The notes: a model not told the origin generated them from the letters alone. DNA of 64,000 nt from Nocardioides cavernae (GCF_016907475.1 NZ_JAFBCA010000001.1:2914001-2978000); one strand, 5' to 3'; shown: positions 1-9,390, counted from the stretch's first letter. Program-made: numbers and translations.

Positions 1-2349
1 GTGAGCGAGAAGTTCTTCGCGCTCATCGAGGTGTTCGGTGCCGACAACGTCGGGATGCTGACCGGCGACGCCGCGGTCAACGCGGACGCCCCGATCATCT
101 GCTGCACCGCCGAGGTGCTGGCCAACATCGCGCTGCGCGAGGGTCGAGGAGCCGACGTCGGCCTCGTCGTGATGGACGAGTTCCACTTCTACTCCGAGCA
201 CGACCGCGGCTGGGCCTGGCAGGTCCCGCTGCTGGAGCTGCTCGACGCCCAGTTCCTCCTCATGTCGGCGACCCTCGGCGACGTCTCCTTCTTCGTCGAG
301 GACCTCAAGCGCCGCACCGGACGCGACACCGCCGTCATCGACGACGCCGAGCGTCCCGTCCCGCTGGGCTTCCGCTGGTCGATGGAGCCGCTCGATGACA
401 CCCTCGAGGAGCTCGTGACGACCGGCCAGGACCCGGTCTACGTCGTCCACTTCACCCAGGCCGCGGCCGTCGAGCACGCCACCAACCTGCTGAAGTCCCG
501 CATCGGCTCCTCGGGCGGCGGTCCGAAGGTCGACAAGGAGGCGATCGCCGCGAAGATCGGGGCCTTCCGCTTCGGCGCGGGCTTCGGCAAGACCCTGTCC
601 CGGCTGGTCCGCAGCGGCATCGGCGTCCACCACGCCGGGATGCTCCCGAAGTACCGTCGGCTCGTCGAGACCCTCGCCCAGGCCGGTCTGCTGCGCGTGA
701 TCTGCGGCACCGACACCCTCGGCGTCGGGATCAACGTGCCGATCCGCACGGTGCTGTTCACCGGGCTGGCCAAGTTCGACGGGACCAAGCAGCGGGTGCT
801 CCGGACGCGGGAGTTCCAGCAGATCGCCGGCCGCGCCGGCCGCGCGGGCTACGACACGGCCGGCTACGTCGTCGTGCAGGCGCCGGACTTCGTGATCGAG
901 AACGAGCAGGCCAAGGCCAAGATCGCCGCACGTCAGGCGGCTGGCAAGAAGAAGTCCAAGGCGCAGCTCAAGAAGGCGCCCGAGGGCACCGTCGTGTGGA
1001 CCGAGCAGACCTTCGACAAGCTCGTCGCCGGCGTGCCGGAGCGGCTCCAGAGCCGGATGAAGGTCGACAACGCGATGCTCGTCAACGTCGTGACCCGCGA
1101 GGAGGACGCCTTCGGCGTCCTGCGCCGGCTGGTCACCGACAACCACGAGGAGCGGAGAGGACAGCTGCGGCTGGCCCGCCGCGCCCTGCGCCTGTCGCGC
1201 TCGCTGGTGCGCACCGGCATCGTGACCCGGCTCCCCGAGGTCGACGAGTTCGGCCGCCGGTTCGTGATGACCGTCGACCTGCCCGACAACTTCGCGCTCA
1301 ACCAGCCGCTGGCCCACTTCGCGCTGGCCGCCTTCGACGTGCTCGACCCCGAGTCCGAGACGTACGCCCTCGACGTGGTCTCGATCGTCGAGTCGGTGCT
1401 CGAGGCGCCGCGCCAGATCCTCATGGCCCAGCAGCATGCGGCGCGCGGGGACGCGATCGGCCAGATGAAGGCCGACGGCCTGGAGTACGACGAGCGGATG
1501 GCGCTGCTGGAGGAGATCACCTGGCCGCAGCCGTTGCGCGAGCTCCTCGAGGCCCTCTACGAGACCTACCGGCAGACCCATCCCTGGCTCCCGGACGACG
1601 CGCTCGGCCCGAAGTCGGTGGTGCGGGAGATGTGGGAGCAGGGGATGGGTTTCACCGACTTCGTCGGCCGCTACCAGCTCGCCCGGTCCGAGGGGCTGGT
1701 GCTGCGCTACCTCACCGACGCGTACCGCACGCTGCGCCAGACCGTGCCCGAGTCGCACCGCGCCCCCGAGGTCGAGGACGTCATCGAGTGGCTGGGGGAG
1801 ACCGTCCGCCAGACCGACTCGTCGCTCCTGGACGAGTGGGAGGCGCTGTCGGACCCCGACCACGCGTCCTCCGCCGTGGCGCACCACGAGCCCCCGCCCC
1901 CGCCGCGCCCGCTCTCGAAGCAGGAGCGGCCGTTCGCGGTGATGCTTCGCAACGCGATGTGGGCGCGGGTGGACGCCGTCTCGCGCGACGACCTCGACGG
2001 GCTGGTACGCCTCGAGCGCGCCGCCGCCGACCGGACGGACCCGCCGCGGCAGGTCGTCGTCGGCCGCTCGGTGTGGGACGCGGCGCTGGAGGGCTACTAC
2101 GCCGAGCACGACCGCGTCCTCACCGACGGCGACGCGCGCGGGCCGGACCTGCTGGTGGTGGGGGAGGAGCGGACCGGGGAGCCGGTCGGCGCCGAGGAGG
2201 GCACTACGGCCCGTCTGCGCGACGTACGCCAGACGATCCACGACCCCGAGGACCACCACGACTGGGTCATCGAGGCGGTGGTGGACTGCGACGCCACCGA
2301 CAGCGCCGGTGAGCTGGTGCTGGCGACCGCGGCGATGCGGCGGCTCTGA
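1..2349 (+). CDS. Ski2-like DEAD/DEAH RNA helicase with DUF3516 C-terminus (5'-truncated)
   Basis: Superfamily 2 helicase expected to unwind RNA with ATP. Visible motifs are the Walker B variant DEFH (about residues 59-62), motif III SAT (89-91), HHAG (about 210) and the motif VI core QIAGRAGRAG (about 274-283), followed by a long C-terminal region typical of actinobacterial DUF3516 helicases. The Walker A/Q-motif region is missing, so the gene begins upstream of the window and the GTG at base 1 is only where the sequence opens; I expect several tens of residues to be absent. The gene ends 173 bp before parA and is probably a separate transcription unit. Family assignment is firm; the RNA substrate is unknown. 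Confidence 0.9.
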   Translation: MSEKFFALIEVFGADNVGMLTGDAAVNADAPIICCTAEVLANIALREGRGADVGLVVMDEFHFYSEHDRGWAWQVPLLELLDAQFLLMSATLGDVSFFVEDLKRRTGRDTAVIDDAERPVPLGFRWSMEPLDDTLEELVTTGQDPVYVVHFTQAAAVEHATNLLKSRIGSSGGGPKVDKEAIAAKIGAFRFGAGFGKTLSRLVRSGIGVHHAGMLPKYRRLVETLAQAGLLRVICGTDTLGVGINVPIRTVLFTGLAKFDGTKQRVLRTREFQQIAGRAGRAGYDTAGYVVVQAPDFVIENEQAKAKIAARQAAGKKKSKAQLKKAPEGTVVWTEQTFDKLVAGVPERLQSRMKVDNAMLVNVVTREEDAFGVLRRLVTDNHEERRGQLRLARRALRLSRSLVRTGIVTRLPEVDEFGRRFVMTVDLPDNFALNQPLAHFALAAFDVLDPESETYALDVVSIVESVLEAPRQILMAQQHAARGDAIGQMKADGLEYDERMALLEEITWPQPLRELLEALYETYRQTHPWLPDDALGPKSVVREMWEQGMGFTDFVGRYQLARSEGLVLRYLTDAYRTLRQTVPESHRAPEVEDVIEWLGETVRQTDSSLLDEWEALSDPDHASSAVAHHEPPPPPRPLSKQERPFAVMLRNAMWARVDAVSRDDLDGLVRLERAAADRTDPPRQVVVGRSVWDAALEGYYAEHDRVLTDGDARGPDLLVVGEERTGEPVGAEEGTTARLRDVRQTIHDPEDHHDWVIEAVVDCDATDSAGELVLATAAMRRL

Positions 2350-2435
2350 GCCGGGTGACCCGCCGGACGGCGCGGACGACCGCGTAGAGTCCCGCCGCGG
2401 TAGCAGGCCGGGACCCGCCGGAACTCATCTGCGAA

Positions 2436-2462
2436 CTGTCGACGTGTCGACAAAGTCGACAG
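2436..2462. promoter_or_regulatory. Triple GTCGAC inverted-repeat element upstream of parA
   Basis: Three GTCGAC hexamers (2438-2443, 2446-2451, 2455-2460) lie about 60-85 bp before the ParA start. The outer two form the inverted repeat CTGTCGAC...GTCGACAG. This is the only long gene-free stretch before the parA-scpAB run, so it probably contains the promoter, and the palindromes could be an operator. It does not match the usual parS sequence TGTTTCACGTGAAACA. The binding protein is unknown. Confidence 0.35.
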
Positions 2463-2522
2463 CATCCGGCGTGGTCCAATCGAGGTCCAGGCCGATGCAC
2501 GACGGATGCACGAGGAGCAGAC

Positions 2523-3557
2523 ATGAGCGGTGCGGGATTCCCCGGTCACGACACGGGCAGCAGTGCCCCGCAGATGCCACCCCTCGTGCGGCCACCGCAC
2601 CCGCACCAGACCCCCCACCCCGGCCCGACCCCGCGAGACGAGCAGACCGTGACCCAGCCGATCCCCTTCGAGCGTCCGCTCGAGACACGCGCCACGACGA
2701 CCCTCGAGGCGGAGAAGCCCCTCGGCCCGACCGGGCGTCCGATGCCGGTGTTCCCCGAGCCGCGGCCGCTGACCGAGCACGGTGGCGCCCGCGTGATCTC
2801 GATGTGCAACCAGAAGGGCGGGGTCGGCAAGACCACCACCACGATCAACCTCGGTGCCTCGCTCGCCGAGCTCGGTCGCAAGGTGCTGCTCGTCGACTTC
2901 GACCCCCAGGGCTCGCTGTCGGTGGGGCTCGGCCTCCACCCGCACGAGATGGACCTGACCATCTACAACCTGCTGATGGACCGCGAGACCGTGCTCGACG
3001 AGGTCGTGGTCCCGTCCGGCATCGAGGGCATGGACCTGTTGCCCTCCAACATCGACCTGTCGGCCGCCGAGGTGCAGCTGGTCCACGAGGTGGCGCGCGA
3101 GCAGACCCTCCAGCGCGTGCTCGCCCCGGCCCTCGAGCACTACGACGTCATCCTCATCGACTGCCAGCCCTCGCTCGGCCTGCTGACCGTCAACGCGCTG
3201 ACCGCCTCGGACGGCGTCATCGTGCCGCTGGAGTGCGAGTACTTCGCGCTGCGCGGCGTGGCCCTGCTGAAGACGACGATCGACAAGGTGCGCGAGCGGC
3301 TCAACCCCAAGCTCGAGATCGAGGGCGTGCTCGGCACGATGTTCGACGGACGCACGCTCCACAGCCGCGAGGTGATGGAGCGCCTCGTGTCGGCGTGGGG
3401 CGACAAGGTCTTCCACACCGTCATCCGCCGCACCGTGAAGTTCTCCGACGCGACGGTCGCCGGCGAGCCGATCACGGCCTACGCGTCCTCGTCGGCCGGC
3501 GCCGACGCCTACCGCCAGCTGGCCAAGGAGGTGCTGACCCGGTGGCCCGCCGAGTGA
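2523..3557 (+). CDS. ParA/Soj-family ATPase
   Basis: Deviant Walker A ATPase of the ParA/MinD group (344 aa). The motif KGGVGKTTT sits near residue 97, preceded by CNQ; DFDPQGS and the DCQPSLG segment follow as expected for ParA. The first 85 or so residues are Pro/Thr-rich and probably disordered. An AGGAG Shine-Dalgarno precedes the ATG. The gene directly precedes scpA and scpB, the same order as the actinobacterial ParA paralogue next to the condensin accessory genes, so it is probably the scp-linked ParA rather than the oriC-linked Soj. A chromosome segregation or positioning role is inferred from family and context. Confidence 0.9.
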   Translation: MSGAGFPGHDTGSSAPQMPPLVRPPHPHQTPHPGPTPRDEQTVTQPIPFERPLETRATTTLEAEKPLGPTGRPMPVFPEPRPLTEHGGARVISMCNQKGGVGKTTTTINLGASLAELGRKVLLVDFDPQGSLSVGLGLHPHEMDLTIYNLLMDRETVLDEVVVPSGIEGMDLLPSNIDLSAAEVQLVHEVAREQTLQRVLAPALEHYDVILIDCQPSLGLLTVNALTASDGVIVPLECEYFALRGVALLKTTIDKVRERLNPKLEIEGVLGTMFDGRTLHSREVMERLVSAWGDKVFHTVIRRTVKFSDATVAGEPITAYASSSAGADAYRQLAKEVLTRWPAE

Positions 3558-3901
3558 GCATGCCGGCCGCGGACGACCTGTTCCGGCCGACCTCCGACCC
3601 CGCGACTGCGGACCCCGCTCCCGAGCAGCGCCAGCGCCGCGTCCGGGCCGTGGCCGACGACGCCGAGCCCGACGGCCCGCGCAAGCCCAGTGGCCGCGTG
3701 CGGCACGACGAGAAGATGACGGTCTACGTCACCTCCGACGAGCTGCTCGACATCGAGCACGCCCGCCTGACGATGCGTCGCGATCACGGCCTCGCCGTCG
3801 ACCGTGGCCGCCTGGTCCGGGAGGCGCTGGCGCTCGTGCTCGCCGACCTCGAGGCCCAGGGCGCCGACAGCGCGCTGGTGCAGCGGCTTCTCGACGAGTG
3901 A
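3554..3901 (+). CDS. Small putative DNA-binding partner of ParA
   Basis: 115-aa protein starting at a GTG that overlaps the parA stop (GTGA); an in-frame ATG two codons later is the alternative. The first 55 residues are charged and low-complexity. The C-terminal half (MTVYVTSDELLDIEHARL then a second helix rich in R/L/V) looks like a ribbon-helix-helix fold: one beta-strand followed by two helices. It overlaps scpA by 4 bp, so the three genes are translationally coupled. A ParB-like or DNA-anchoring role next to ParA is inference from size, fold pattern and position. Confidence 0.75.
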   Translation: MSMPAADDLFRPTSDPATADPAPEQRQRRVRAVADDAEPDGPRKPSGRVRHDEKMTVYVTSDELLDIEHARLTMRRDHGLAVDRGRLVREALALVLADLEAQGADSALVQRLLDE

Positions 3902-4803
3902 GCACCGCCCGCCCCGCTGTCCCGGACCTCTCGCCCGGCGGCGCGCTCGAGCCGGGCAGCGAGGCCCCGGCGTTCGCCGTACGCCTGGACAACTTCGAGG
4001 GCCCGTTCGACCTGCTGCTCGGACTCATCTCCAAGCACAAGCTCGACATCACCGAGGTCGCGCTGTCCCAGGTCACCGACGAGTTCATCGCCCACGTGAA
4101 GAACCTCGGCGACGCCTGGGACCTCGAGCAGACCACGTCGTTCCTGGTGGTGGCGGCGACTCTGCTCGACCTCAAGGCGGCCCGCCTGCTGCCGCAGGGT
4201 GACGTCGAGGACGAGGAGGACCTCGCGCTCCTCGAGGCGCGCGACCTGCTCTTCGCCCGGCTCATGCAGTACCGCGCCTTCAAGCAGGTGGCCTCGGTCC
4301 TCGAGGAGCGACTGTCCTCGGAGTCGCGCCGCCACCCGCGAGCGGTGGGGCTCGAGGAGCAGTTCGCGACGCTGCTGCCCGAGGTGCTGATCGGCATCGG
4401 TCTCGACGAGTTCGCGCGGCTGGCGGCGAGGGCGCTGGAGCCCAAGCCGGTGCTCGAGGTGTCCCTGCAGCACATCCACGCCGCCAAGGTGAGCGTCCGC
4501 GAGCAGGGCCAGCTGGTCGTCGACCGGCTGCGCCGCAGCGGCACGATGACCTTCCGGGCGCTGTGCGGCGACTCACCGGACCGGCTCACCACCGTGGCCC
4601 GCTTCCTCTCGCTGCTCGAGCTGTTCCGCGAGGGAGCGGTGTCCTTCGACCAGGTGACCCCACTGGGCGAGCTCACCGTGCGCTGGACCGGCGCCGAGGA
4701 CGGCGAGGTCGACATCCACGACGAGTTCGACGGCGCCCCGCCGGGCGACGATGATGCACCCATGCCGTCGGCAGCCGCCGACGAGCCCGAGGAGGACCAG
4801 TGA
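3898..4803 (+). CDS. scpA: Segregation and condensation protein A
   Basis: ScpA kleisin subunit (301 aa) that bridges the SMC heads and works with ScpB in chromosome condensation. The family opening VRLDNFEGPFDLLLGLI is present near residue 30, followed by the helical KLDITEVALSQVTDEF segment and a C-terminal winged-helix region. The tail after about residue 270 is acidic and variable. GTG start overlaps the preceding stop by 4 bp, and the stop overlaps scpB by 4 bp. Confidence 0.96.
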   Translation: MSTARPAVPDLSPGGALEPGSEAPAFAVRLDNFEGPFDLLLGLISKHKLDITEVALSQVTDEFIAHVKNLGDAWDLEQTTSFLVVAATLLDLKAARLLPQGDVEDEEDLALLEARDLLFARLMQYRAFKQVASVLEERLSSESRRHPRAVGLEEQFATLLPEVLIGIGLDEFARLAARALEPKPVLEVSLQHIHAAKVSVREQGQLVVDRLRRSGTMTFRALCGDSPDRLTTVARFLSLLELFREGAVSFDQVTPLGELTVRWTGAEDGEVDIHDEFDGAPPGDDDAPMPSAAADEPEEDQ

Positions 4804-5606
4804 GCGAGCAGCCCGACAGCACCCAGCCGGACCCGGGTCCCGTCGAGGGCGCCGACACCGGGACGGCTGCTGAGGCCGACGCCGGGGTCGACACGCTGGA
4901 CGTGGCGGTCGCCGAGCTGCGCCCGGCGCTCGAGGCGATCCTGATGGTCTCCGACGAGCCCCTGAGCACGGTGCGCCTGGCCTCCGTGGTCGGGCACCCG
5001 GTCGAGGCGGTCGAGGCCGCCCTCGAGGCCCTGGCGGGGGAGTACGCCGAGCAGGGCCGCGGCTTCGACCTGCGCTCGGTGGCCGGCGGGTGGCGCTTCT
5101 ACTCGCGTCCGGAGTTCGCCGGTGTCGTCGAGTCGTTCGTGCTCGAGGGTCAGCAGGCGCGGCTCACCCGGGCCGCCCTCGAGACGCTGTCGGTGGTCGC
5201 CTACAAGCAGCCGGTGTCGCGCGCGCGGGTGTCGGCGATCCGCGGCGTCAACGTCGACGGCGTGATGCGCACGCTCCTCACCCGCGGGCTGGTCGAGGAG
5301 GCCGGCCAGGACGAGCTGAGCGGCGCGAACCTCTACCGGACCACGTCCTACTTCCTCGAGCGCATCGGCGTCACCTCGCTCGACGAGCTGCCCGAGCTCG
5401 CGCCCTACCTGCCCGACATGGACGACCTCGAGGACGAGCTGGCCAGCGTCGCGGGGCTCGACGCCGAGCCTGCGCCGGAGCCGGCTGCCGAGCCGGCTCC
5501 CGTCGACGTACCGCCCGCTCCCCAGCAGCCGCAGCAGGCTCCGCGCCACGCCTCGCCCCACTCCGGCGACGGCACCGAGCCCGACGGCGGGACCGAGATC
5601 TCTTGA
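4800..5606 (+). CDS. scpB: Segregation and condensation protein B
   Basis: ScpB (268 aa), partner of ScpA and SMC. Two winged-helix domains span about residues 40-200: LRPALEAILMVSDEPLS opens the first, and the hallmark ALETLSVVAYKQPVSR is in the second, followed by the GVNVDGVMRTLLTRGLV segment. Residues 1-35 and the last 60 are acidic, Pro/Ala-rich and probably disordered. GTG start overlaps the scpA stop by 4 bp. Confidence 0.96.
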   Translation: MSEQPDSTQPDPGPVEGADTGTAAEADAGVDTLDVAVAELRPALEAILMVSDEPLSTVRLASVVGHPVEAVEAALEALAGEYAEQGRGFDLRSVAGGWRFYSRPEFAGVVESFVLEGQQARLTRAALETLSVVAYKQPVSRARVSAIRGVNVDGVMRTLLTRGLVEEAGQDELSGANLYRTTSYFLERIGVTSLDELPELAPYLPDMDDLEDELASVAGLDAEPAPEPAAEPAPVDVPPAPQQPQQAPRHASPHSGDGTEPDGGTEIS

Positions 5607-5655
5607 CCACCCCACGACACCACTCGCATCGCTCGCGCTTCCGCAGGGACCCCGA

Positions 5656-6459
5656 ATGAGACCGCACGACGCACCCGACAACGACCAGCCCGCCTCGCAG
5701 CGCCCCGACACCGACGAGGACGGCCTGATCCGGCTGCAGAAGCTGCTCGCGCAGTCCGGTGTCGCCAGCCGCCGCAAGTGCGAGGAGCTCATGCTCGACG
5801 GCCTCGTCGAGGTCGATGGCGAGGTCGTCACCCGGCTCGGCACCAAGGTCGACCCGCGCACCGCCGTGATCCGGGTCGAGGGCAAGCGCCTGCCGCCGAT
5901 CAGCGACAAGGTCTACCTGGTGCTCCACAAGCCCCGCGGCGTCGTCTCGACGATGTCGGACCCCGAGGGCCGGCGCACCCTCGGCGACCTCGTCGCCGAG
6001 CGGCCCGAGCGGCTCTTCCACGTCGGCCGGCTCGACACCGACACCGAGGGCCTGATCATCCTCACCAACGACGGCGACTTCGCGCAGCACCTCGCGCACC
6101 CCTCGCACGAGGTCGACAAGACCTACGTGGCCGAGGTCGACGGCGAGGTCCACGTCCGGACGATCCGCGAGCTGCTCGCCGGCGTGACGCTCGAGGACGG
6201 TCCGGTCACGGTCTCCCGGGCCCGGGTGCTCGGCGGTGACCCGCGGCGCGAGGGCAGCAACCGCTCGATCGTCGAGCTCACCATCCACGAGGGGCGCAAC
6301 CGCATCGTGCGGCGCCTGCTCGCCCACGTCGGCCACCCGGTGCGCCGGCTCACCCGCACGCAGATCGGACCGGTCACCCTCGCCCGGCTGCGGTCGGGGG
6401 AGATGCGCGAGCTCACCATGGCCGAGCTGGGCGAGCTGATGGACAGCGCGCAGCTCTGA
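5656..6459 (+). CDS. rluB: RluB/RsuA-family rRNA pseudouridine synthase
   Basis: 267-aa pseudouridine synthase. An N-terminal S4 RNA-binding domain (about residues 20-80: LQKLLAQSGVASRRKCEELM) is followed by the catalytic domain with the active-site loop GRLDTDTEGL, the Asp being the family nucleophile, then LTNDGDFAQHLAHP. Position directly after scpAB is the common arrangement for the large-subunit enzyme RluB, so modification of 23S rRNA is the likely role. It starts 49 bp after scpB and probably shares its transcript. Confidence 0.93.
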   Translation: MRPHDAPDNDQPASQRPDTDEDGLIRLQKLLAQSGVASRRKCEELMLDGLVEVDGEVVTRLGTKVDPRTAVIRVEGKRLPPISDKVYLVLHKPRGVVSTMSDPEGRRTLGDLVAERPERLFHVGRLDTDTEGLIILTNDGDFAQHLAHPSHEVDKTYVAEVDGEVHVRTIRELLAGVTLEDGPVTVSRARVLGGDPRREGSNRSIVELTIHEGRNRIVRRLLAHVGHPVRRLTRTQIGPVTLARLRSGEMRELTMAELGELMDSAQL

Positions 6460-6484
6460 CTCCGGACGCGGCTAGGCTCGTCGG

Positions 6485-6862
6485 GTGGCAGTGAGAGCAG
6501 TGCGTGGGGCGACCCAGCTCGAGGAGGACACTCGCGAGCACATGCTGGACCGGGTCGCCGAGCTGGTGACCGACGTGATGGAGGCCAACCACCTCGAGGT
6601 CGACGACTTCATCTCGATCATCTTCACCGCGACCAGCGACCTGACCAGCGAGTTCCCGGCCTATGCCGCACGGCAGCTCGGTTTCTCGGACGTCCCGCTG
6701 GTCTGTGCCCGCGAGCTGGAGATCGCCGGCTCGATGCCGCGGGTGGTCCGGCTGATGGCGCACGTCGAGACCGACCTGCCGCGCTCGGAGATCACCCACG
6801 CCTACCTCCACGGCGCGGCCAACCTGCGCCGAGACCTGGCCCGGACCACCAGCCATGACTGA
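6485..6862 (+). CDS. aroH: Chorismate mutase, AroH type
   Basis: 125-aa monofunctional chorismate mutase of the trimeric Bacillus AroH type, converting chorismate to prephenate for Phe/Tyr synthesis. Residues aligned with the known active site are visible: Arg7 in AVRAVRGA, the Cys and Glu of CARELEI, the Arg of RVVRLM, and the Tyr in THAYLHGAA. GTG start. It overlaps tyrA by 8 bp, placing two consecutive steps of tyrosine synthesis side by side. Confidence 0.94.
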   Translation: MAVRAVRGATQLEEDTREHMLDRVAELVTDVMEANHLEVDDFISIIFTATSDLTSEFPAYAARQLGFSDVPLVCARELEIAGSMPRVVRLMAHVETDLPRSEITHAYLHGAANLRRDLARTTSHD

Positions 6863-7940
6863 CGACGACCTGCCGGCCCTGACCGGGCCGGTGGAGGTCG
6901 TCGGTGCCGGCCTGATCGGCACGTCGATCGCCCTGGTGTGCAGCCGGCTCGGCATCGAGGTCGTGCTGCGCGACACCTCCGAGGAGAACCTCCGCACCGC
7001 CCACGGCCTCGGGGCGGGACGCGCGGCGGCGCCGGACGACCGACCGCAGCTGGTCGTGGTGGCCGTGCCGCCCGCCTCGGTCGGCGACGCCATCGTCGAC
7101 GCCCTGAGCCGCACCGGCGCCGTCGTCACCGACGTCGGCAGCGTGAAGGCCGCCCCCTTCGAGGAGGTGGCCGGCCGGGTCGGACCGGACGACCTCGCCC
7201 GCTACGTCGGCTCGCACCCGATGGCCGGCAGCGAGCGCTCCGGACCCCTCGCCGCCAGCGCGGCCCTCTTCGACGGACGTCCCTGGGCCGTCACGCCGCA
7301 CCCCTACGCGCGCCCCGACGCCGTACGCCTCGTCGAGGCCCTGGTGCTGGAGTGCGGGGCCGCGCCGCTGGTGATGGAGCCGGCGGAGCACGACCGGGCG
7401 GTCGCCCGCATCTCCCACCTGCCCCACCTCGCCGCCGTGCTCGTCGCCGGACGGCTGGCAGCGGCCCCGGCCGAGCACCTCGCCCTCTCGGGGCAGGGCG
7501 TCCGCGACGTCACGCGTGTCGCGGCGAGCGACCCGGAGTTGTGGCAGCAGATCCTGGAGGCCAACTCCGAGGCCGTGCTCGACCTCCTCGCCGAGGTCCG
7601 CGCGGACCTCGACGCCCTCATGTCGGCGGTGGCCTCCGATTCGGGCCCGGACCTCGTCGAGATCCTCACCCGCGGCAACGCGGGCACGGCGGCGATCCCC
7701 GGCAAGCACGGCGGCCCGGCGCGACCGACCCGCTCGGTCTTCGTCGCGGTGCCCGACCACCCGGGCGAGCTTGCCCGCCTCTTCGGCGACGCCGGCGAGA
7801 TCGGCATCAACATCGAGGACGTCCACATCGACCACGACCCGGGACGCCCCGTCGGCCTCACCGAGCTCGTCGTCGAGCGCGGCAGCGCCGAGCCGCTGCT
7901 GGCCGCTCTCGAATCCCGCGGGTGGACGACCCACCGGTAA
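6855..7940 (+). CDS. tyrA: Prephenate dehydrogenase with C-terminal ACT domain
   Basis: 361-aa TyrA, oxidising prephenate to 4-hydroxyphenylpyruvate with NAD. The Rossmann motif GAGLIGTS lies near residue 17, the catalytic-loop sequence GSHPMAGSERSG near residue 120, and an ACT domain fills about residues 290-361 (VFVAVPDHPGELARLF), suggesting allosteric control by an aromatic amino acid. Coupled to aroH and followed 11 bp later by cmk. Confidence 0.95.
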   Translation: MTDDDLPALTGPVEVVGAGLIGTSIALVCSRLGIEVVLRDTSEENLRTAHGLGAGRAAAPDDRPQLVVVAVPPASVGDAIVDALSRTGAVVTDVGSVKAAPFEEVAGRVGPDDLARYVGSHPMAGSERSGPLAASAALFDGRPWAVTPHPYARPDAVRLVEALVLECGAAPLVMEPAEHDRAVARISHLPHLAAVLVAGRLAAAPAEHLALSGQGVRDVTRVAASDPELWQQILEANSEAVLDLLAEVRADLDALMSAVASDSGPDLVEILTRGNAGTAAIPGKHGGPARPTRSVFVAVPDHPGELARLFGDAGEIGINIEDVHIDHDPGRPVGLTELVVERGSAEPLLAALESRGWTTHR

Positions 7941-7951
7941 CCTTCTCGCCC

Positions 7952-8638
7952 GTGAGCACCGTCGACAGCACCGCACAGACCGGGTCCCTCGTCATCGCCG
8001 TCGACGGCACGTCCGGCTCGGGGAAGTCGAGCACCTCACGGGGCGTGGCCGACCGGCTGGGCCTGCGCTACCTCGACACCGGCGCGATGTTCCGGGCCAT
8101 GACGTGGTGGCTGCTGCGCGAGGGCATCGACGTACGAGACACGGCGGCGGTCGCGGCCGCTGCGGGACGTCCCACCATCGAGTCCGGCACCGACCCGCTC
8201 GGCCCGACCATCACCGTCGACGGCACCGACGTCTCGGTCGAGATCCGAGCCGACGAGGTCAACGCCGCGGTCAGCCCGGTCAGCGCCGTGCCGGAGGTGC
8301 GTGCCCGGCTGCTCGACCTTCAGCGCGAGGCCATCGGTGGGGGCGGCATCGTCGTCGAGGGCCGCGACATCGGGTCCGTCGTGTGGCCGCAGGCCGAGGT
8401 CAAGGTCTACCTCAGCGCCGACCCCGATGCCCGCGCGCAGCGTCGTACGGCCGAGCAGGGCGGCACGGACGTCGCCAGCACCCAGCAGTCCCTCCTCGAG
8501 CGCGACCGCATCGACTCCGGGCGGGCCACCGCGCCGCTGACCATGGCCGAGGGCGCGGTCCACGTCGACAGCACGCACCTGACGCTCGCCGAGGTCATCG
8601 ACCGGATCGTCGCGCTGGCGGAGGCACGACCAGCGTGA
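7952..8638 (+). CDS. cmk: Cytidylate kinase
   Basis: 228-aa (d)CMP kinase. The P-loop GTSGSGKSS is near residue 20, followed by the family-typical YLDTGAMFRAMTWW; the conserved EGRDIGSVVWP and the Arg-rich LID segment come later. The GTG start at 7952 was chosen because the family begins just before the P-loop; longer in-frame extensions overlap tyrA. The stop overlaps plsC by 4 bp. cmk - plsC - der is a common actinobacterial order. Confidence 0.95.
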   Translation: MSTVDSTAQTGSLVIAVDGTSGSGKSSTSRGVADRLGLRYLDTGAMFRAMTWWLLREGIDVRDTAAVAAAAGRPTIESGTDPLGPTITVDGTDVSVEIRADEVNAAVSPVSAVPEVRARLLDLQREAIGGGGIVVEGRDIGSVVWPQAEVKVYLSADPDARAQRRTAEQGGTDVASTQQSLLERDRIDSGRATAPLTMAEGAVHVDSTHLTLAEVIDRIVALAEARPA

Positions 8639-9384
8639 CCCGGGCGGACCTGCCGGCCAGCGCCGACGAGCACCCCGCCACCCGGTTGCTGCACCGGCTG
8701 CGTCGCCCGGCCGCGCGGCTGGTCCGCACCCGGTGGCCGGTGGTCGTGCACCACGCCGATCGCGTGCCGGAGACGGGCGGCGTGATCCTGGCGAGCAACC
8801 ACATCGGGATCATCGACGGGCCGCTCCTCGCGGTCTTCTCGCCCCGGCCCGTCCACGCGCTGACCAAGCAGGAGATGTTCGAGGGGCGGCTCGGGCGCTT
8901 CCTGCGGGCCTCGGGCCAGATCCCGCTCGACCGGTTCCACGCCGACCCGGGTGCGATCCGCTCGTGCCTGCGCGTCGTGCGCGACGGGGGAGTGGCCGGC
9001 ATCTTCCCCGAGGGCACCCGCGGCGACGGCGAGCTGCACCGCTTCCACCACGGTGCCGCCTACCTCGCCCTGGTCACCGGCGCCCCGGTCGTGCCGGTCA
9101 CGATGCTCGGCACCCGTCCGCCCGGTGGTGGGGCCAACGCCCTCCCGGCGCGCGGCGACACCGTCGACCTGGTGTTCGGGCGGCCGTGGCGGACGACACA
9201 GCAGCCGTGGCCACGCACCCGGGAACACGTGGCGGCCACGTCGGTGTTGCTCCGGGGGCACCTGCTGTCCGAGCTGGCCACCGCGCTCGCCGACACGCGC
9301 CGATCCTTGCCCGGGCCGCTTCCTGCGGGACAATCCGAGGACGACCCCGACACCGGGCTCGTCGAGCCATCCAGAGAGCTGTGA
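8635..9384 (+). CDS. plsC: 1-acyl-sn-glycerol-3-phosphate acyltransferase family protein
   Basis: 249-aa PlsC-type acyltransferase, predicted to acylate lysophosphatidic acid at the membrane in phospholipid synthesis. The catalytic HX4D motif is visible in NHIGIID near residue 56, and the acceptor-binding motif FPEGTRG near residue 122. The last 25 residues are acidic and unrelated to catalysis. GTG start overlaps the cmk stop. Family is firm; the exact substrate is not. Confidence 0.9.
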   Translation: MTRADLPASADEHPATRLLHRLRRPAARLVRTRWPVVVHHADRVPETGGVILASNHIGIIDGPLLAVFSPRPVHALTKQEMFEGRLGRFLRASGQIPLDRFHADPGAIRSCLRVVRDGGVAGIFPEGTRGDGELHRFHHGAAYLALVTGAPVVPVTMLGTRPPGGGANALPARGDTVDLVFGRPWRTTQQPWPRTREHVAATSVLLRGHLLSELATALADTRRSLPGPLPAGQSEDDPDTGLVEPSREL

Positions 9385-9390
9385 TCACCC

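Noticed and set aside
2436..2462. parS centromere site
   Set aside because: The palindromic GTCGAC cluster does not match the parS consensus.
3729..5909. 726-aa minus-strand frame over scpA, scpB and rluB
   Set aside because: Ser/Arg-rich shadow of three strongly supported genes.
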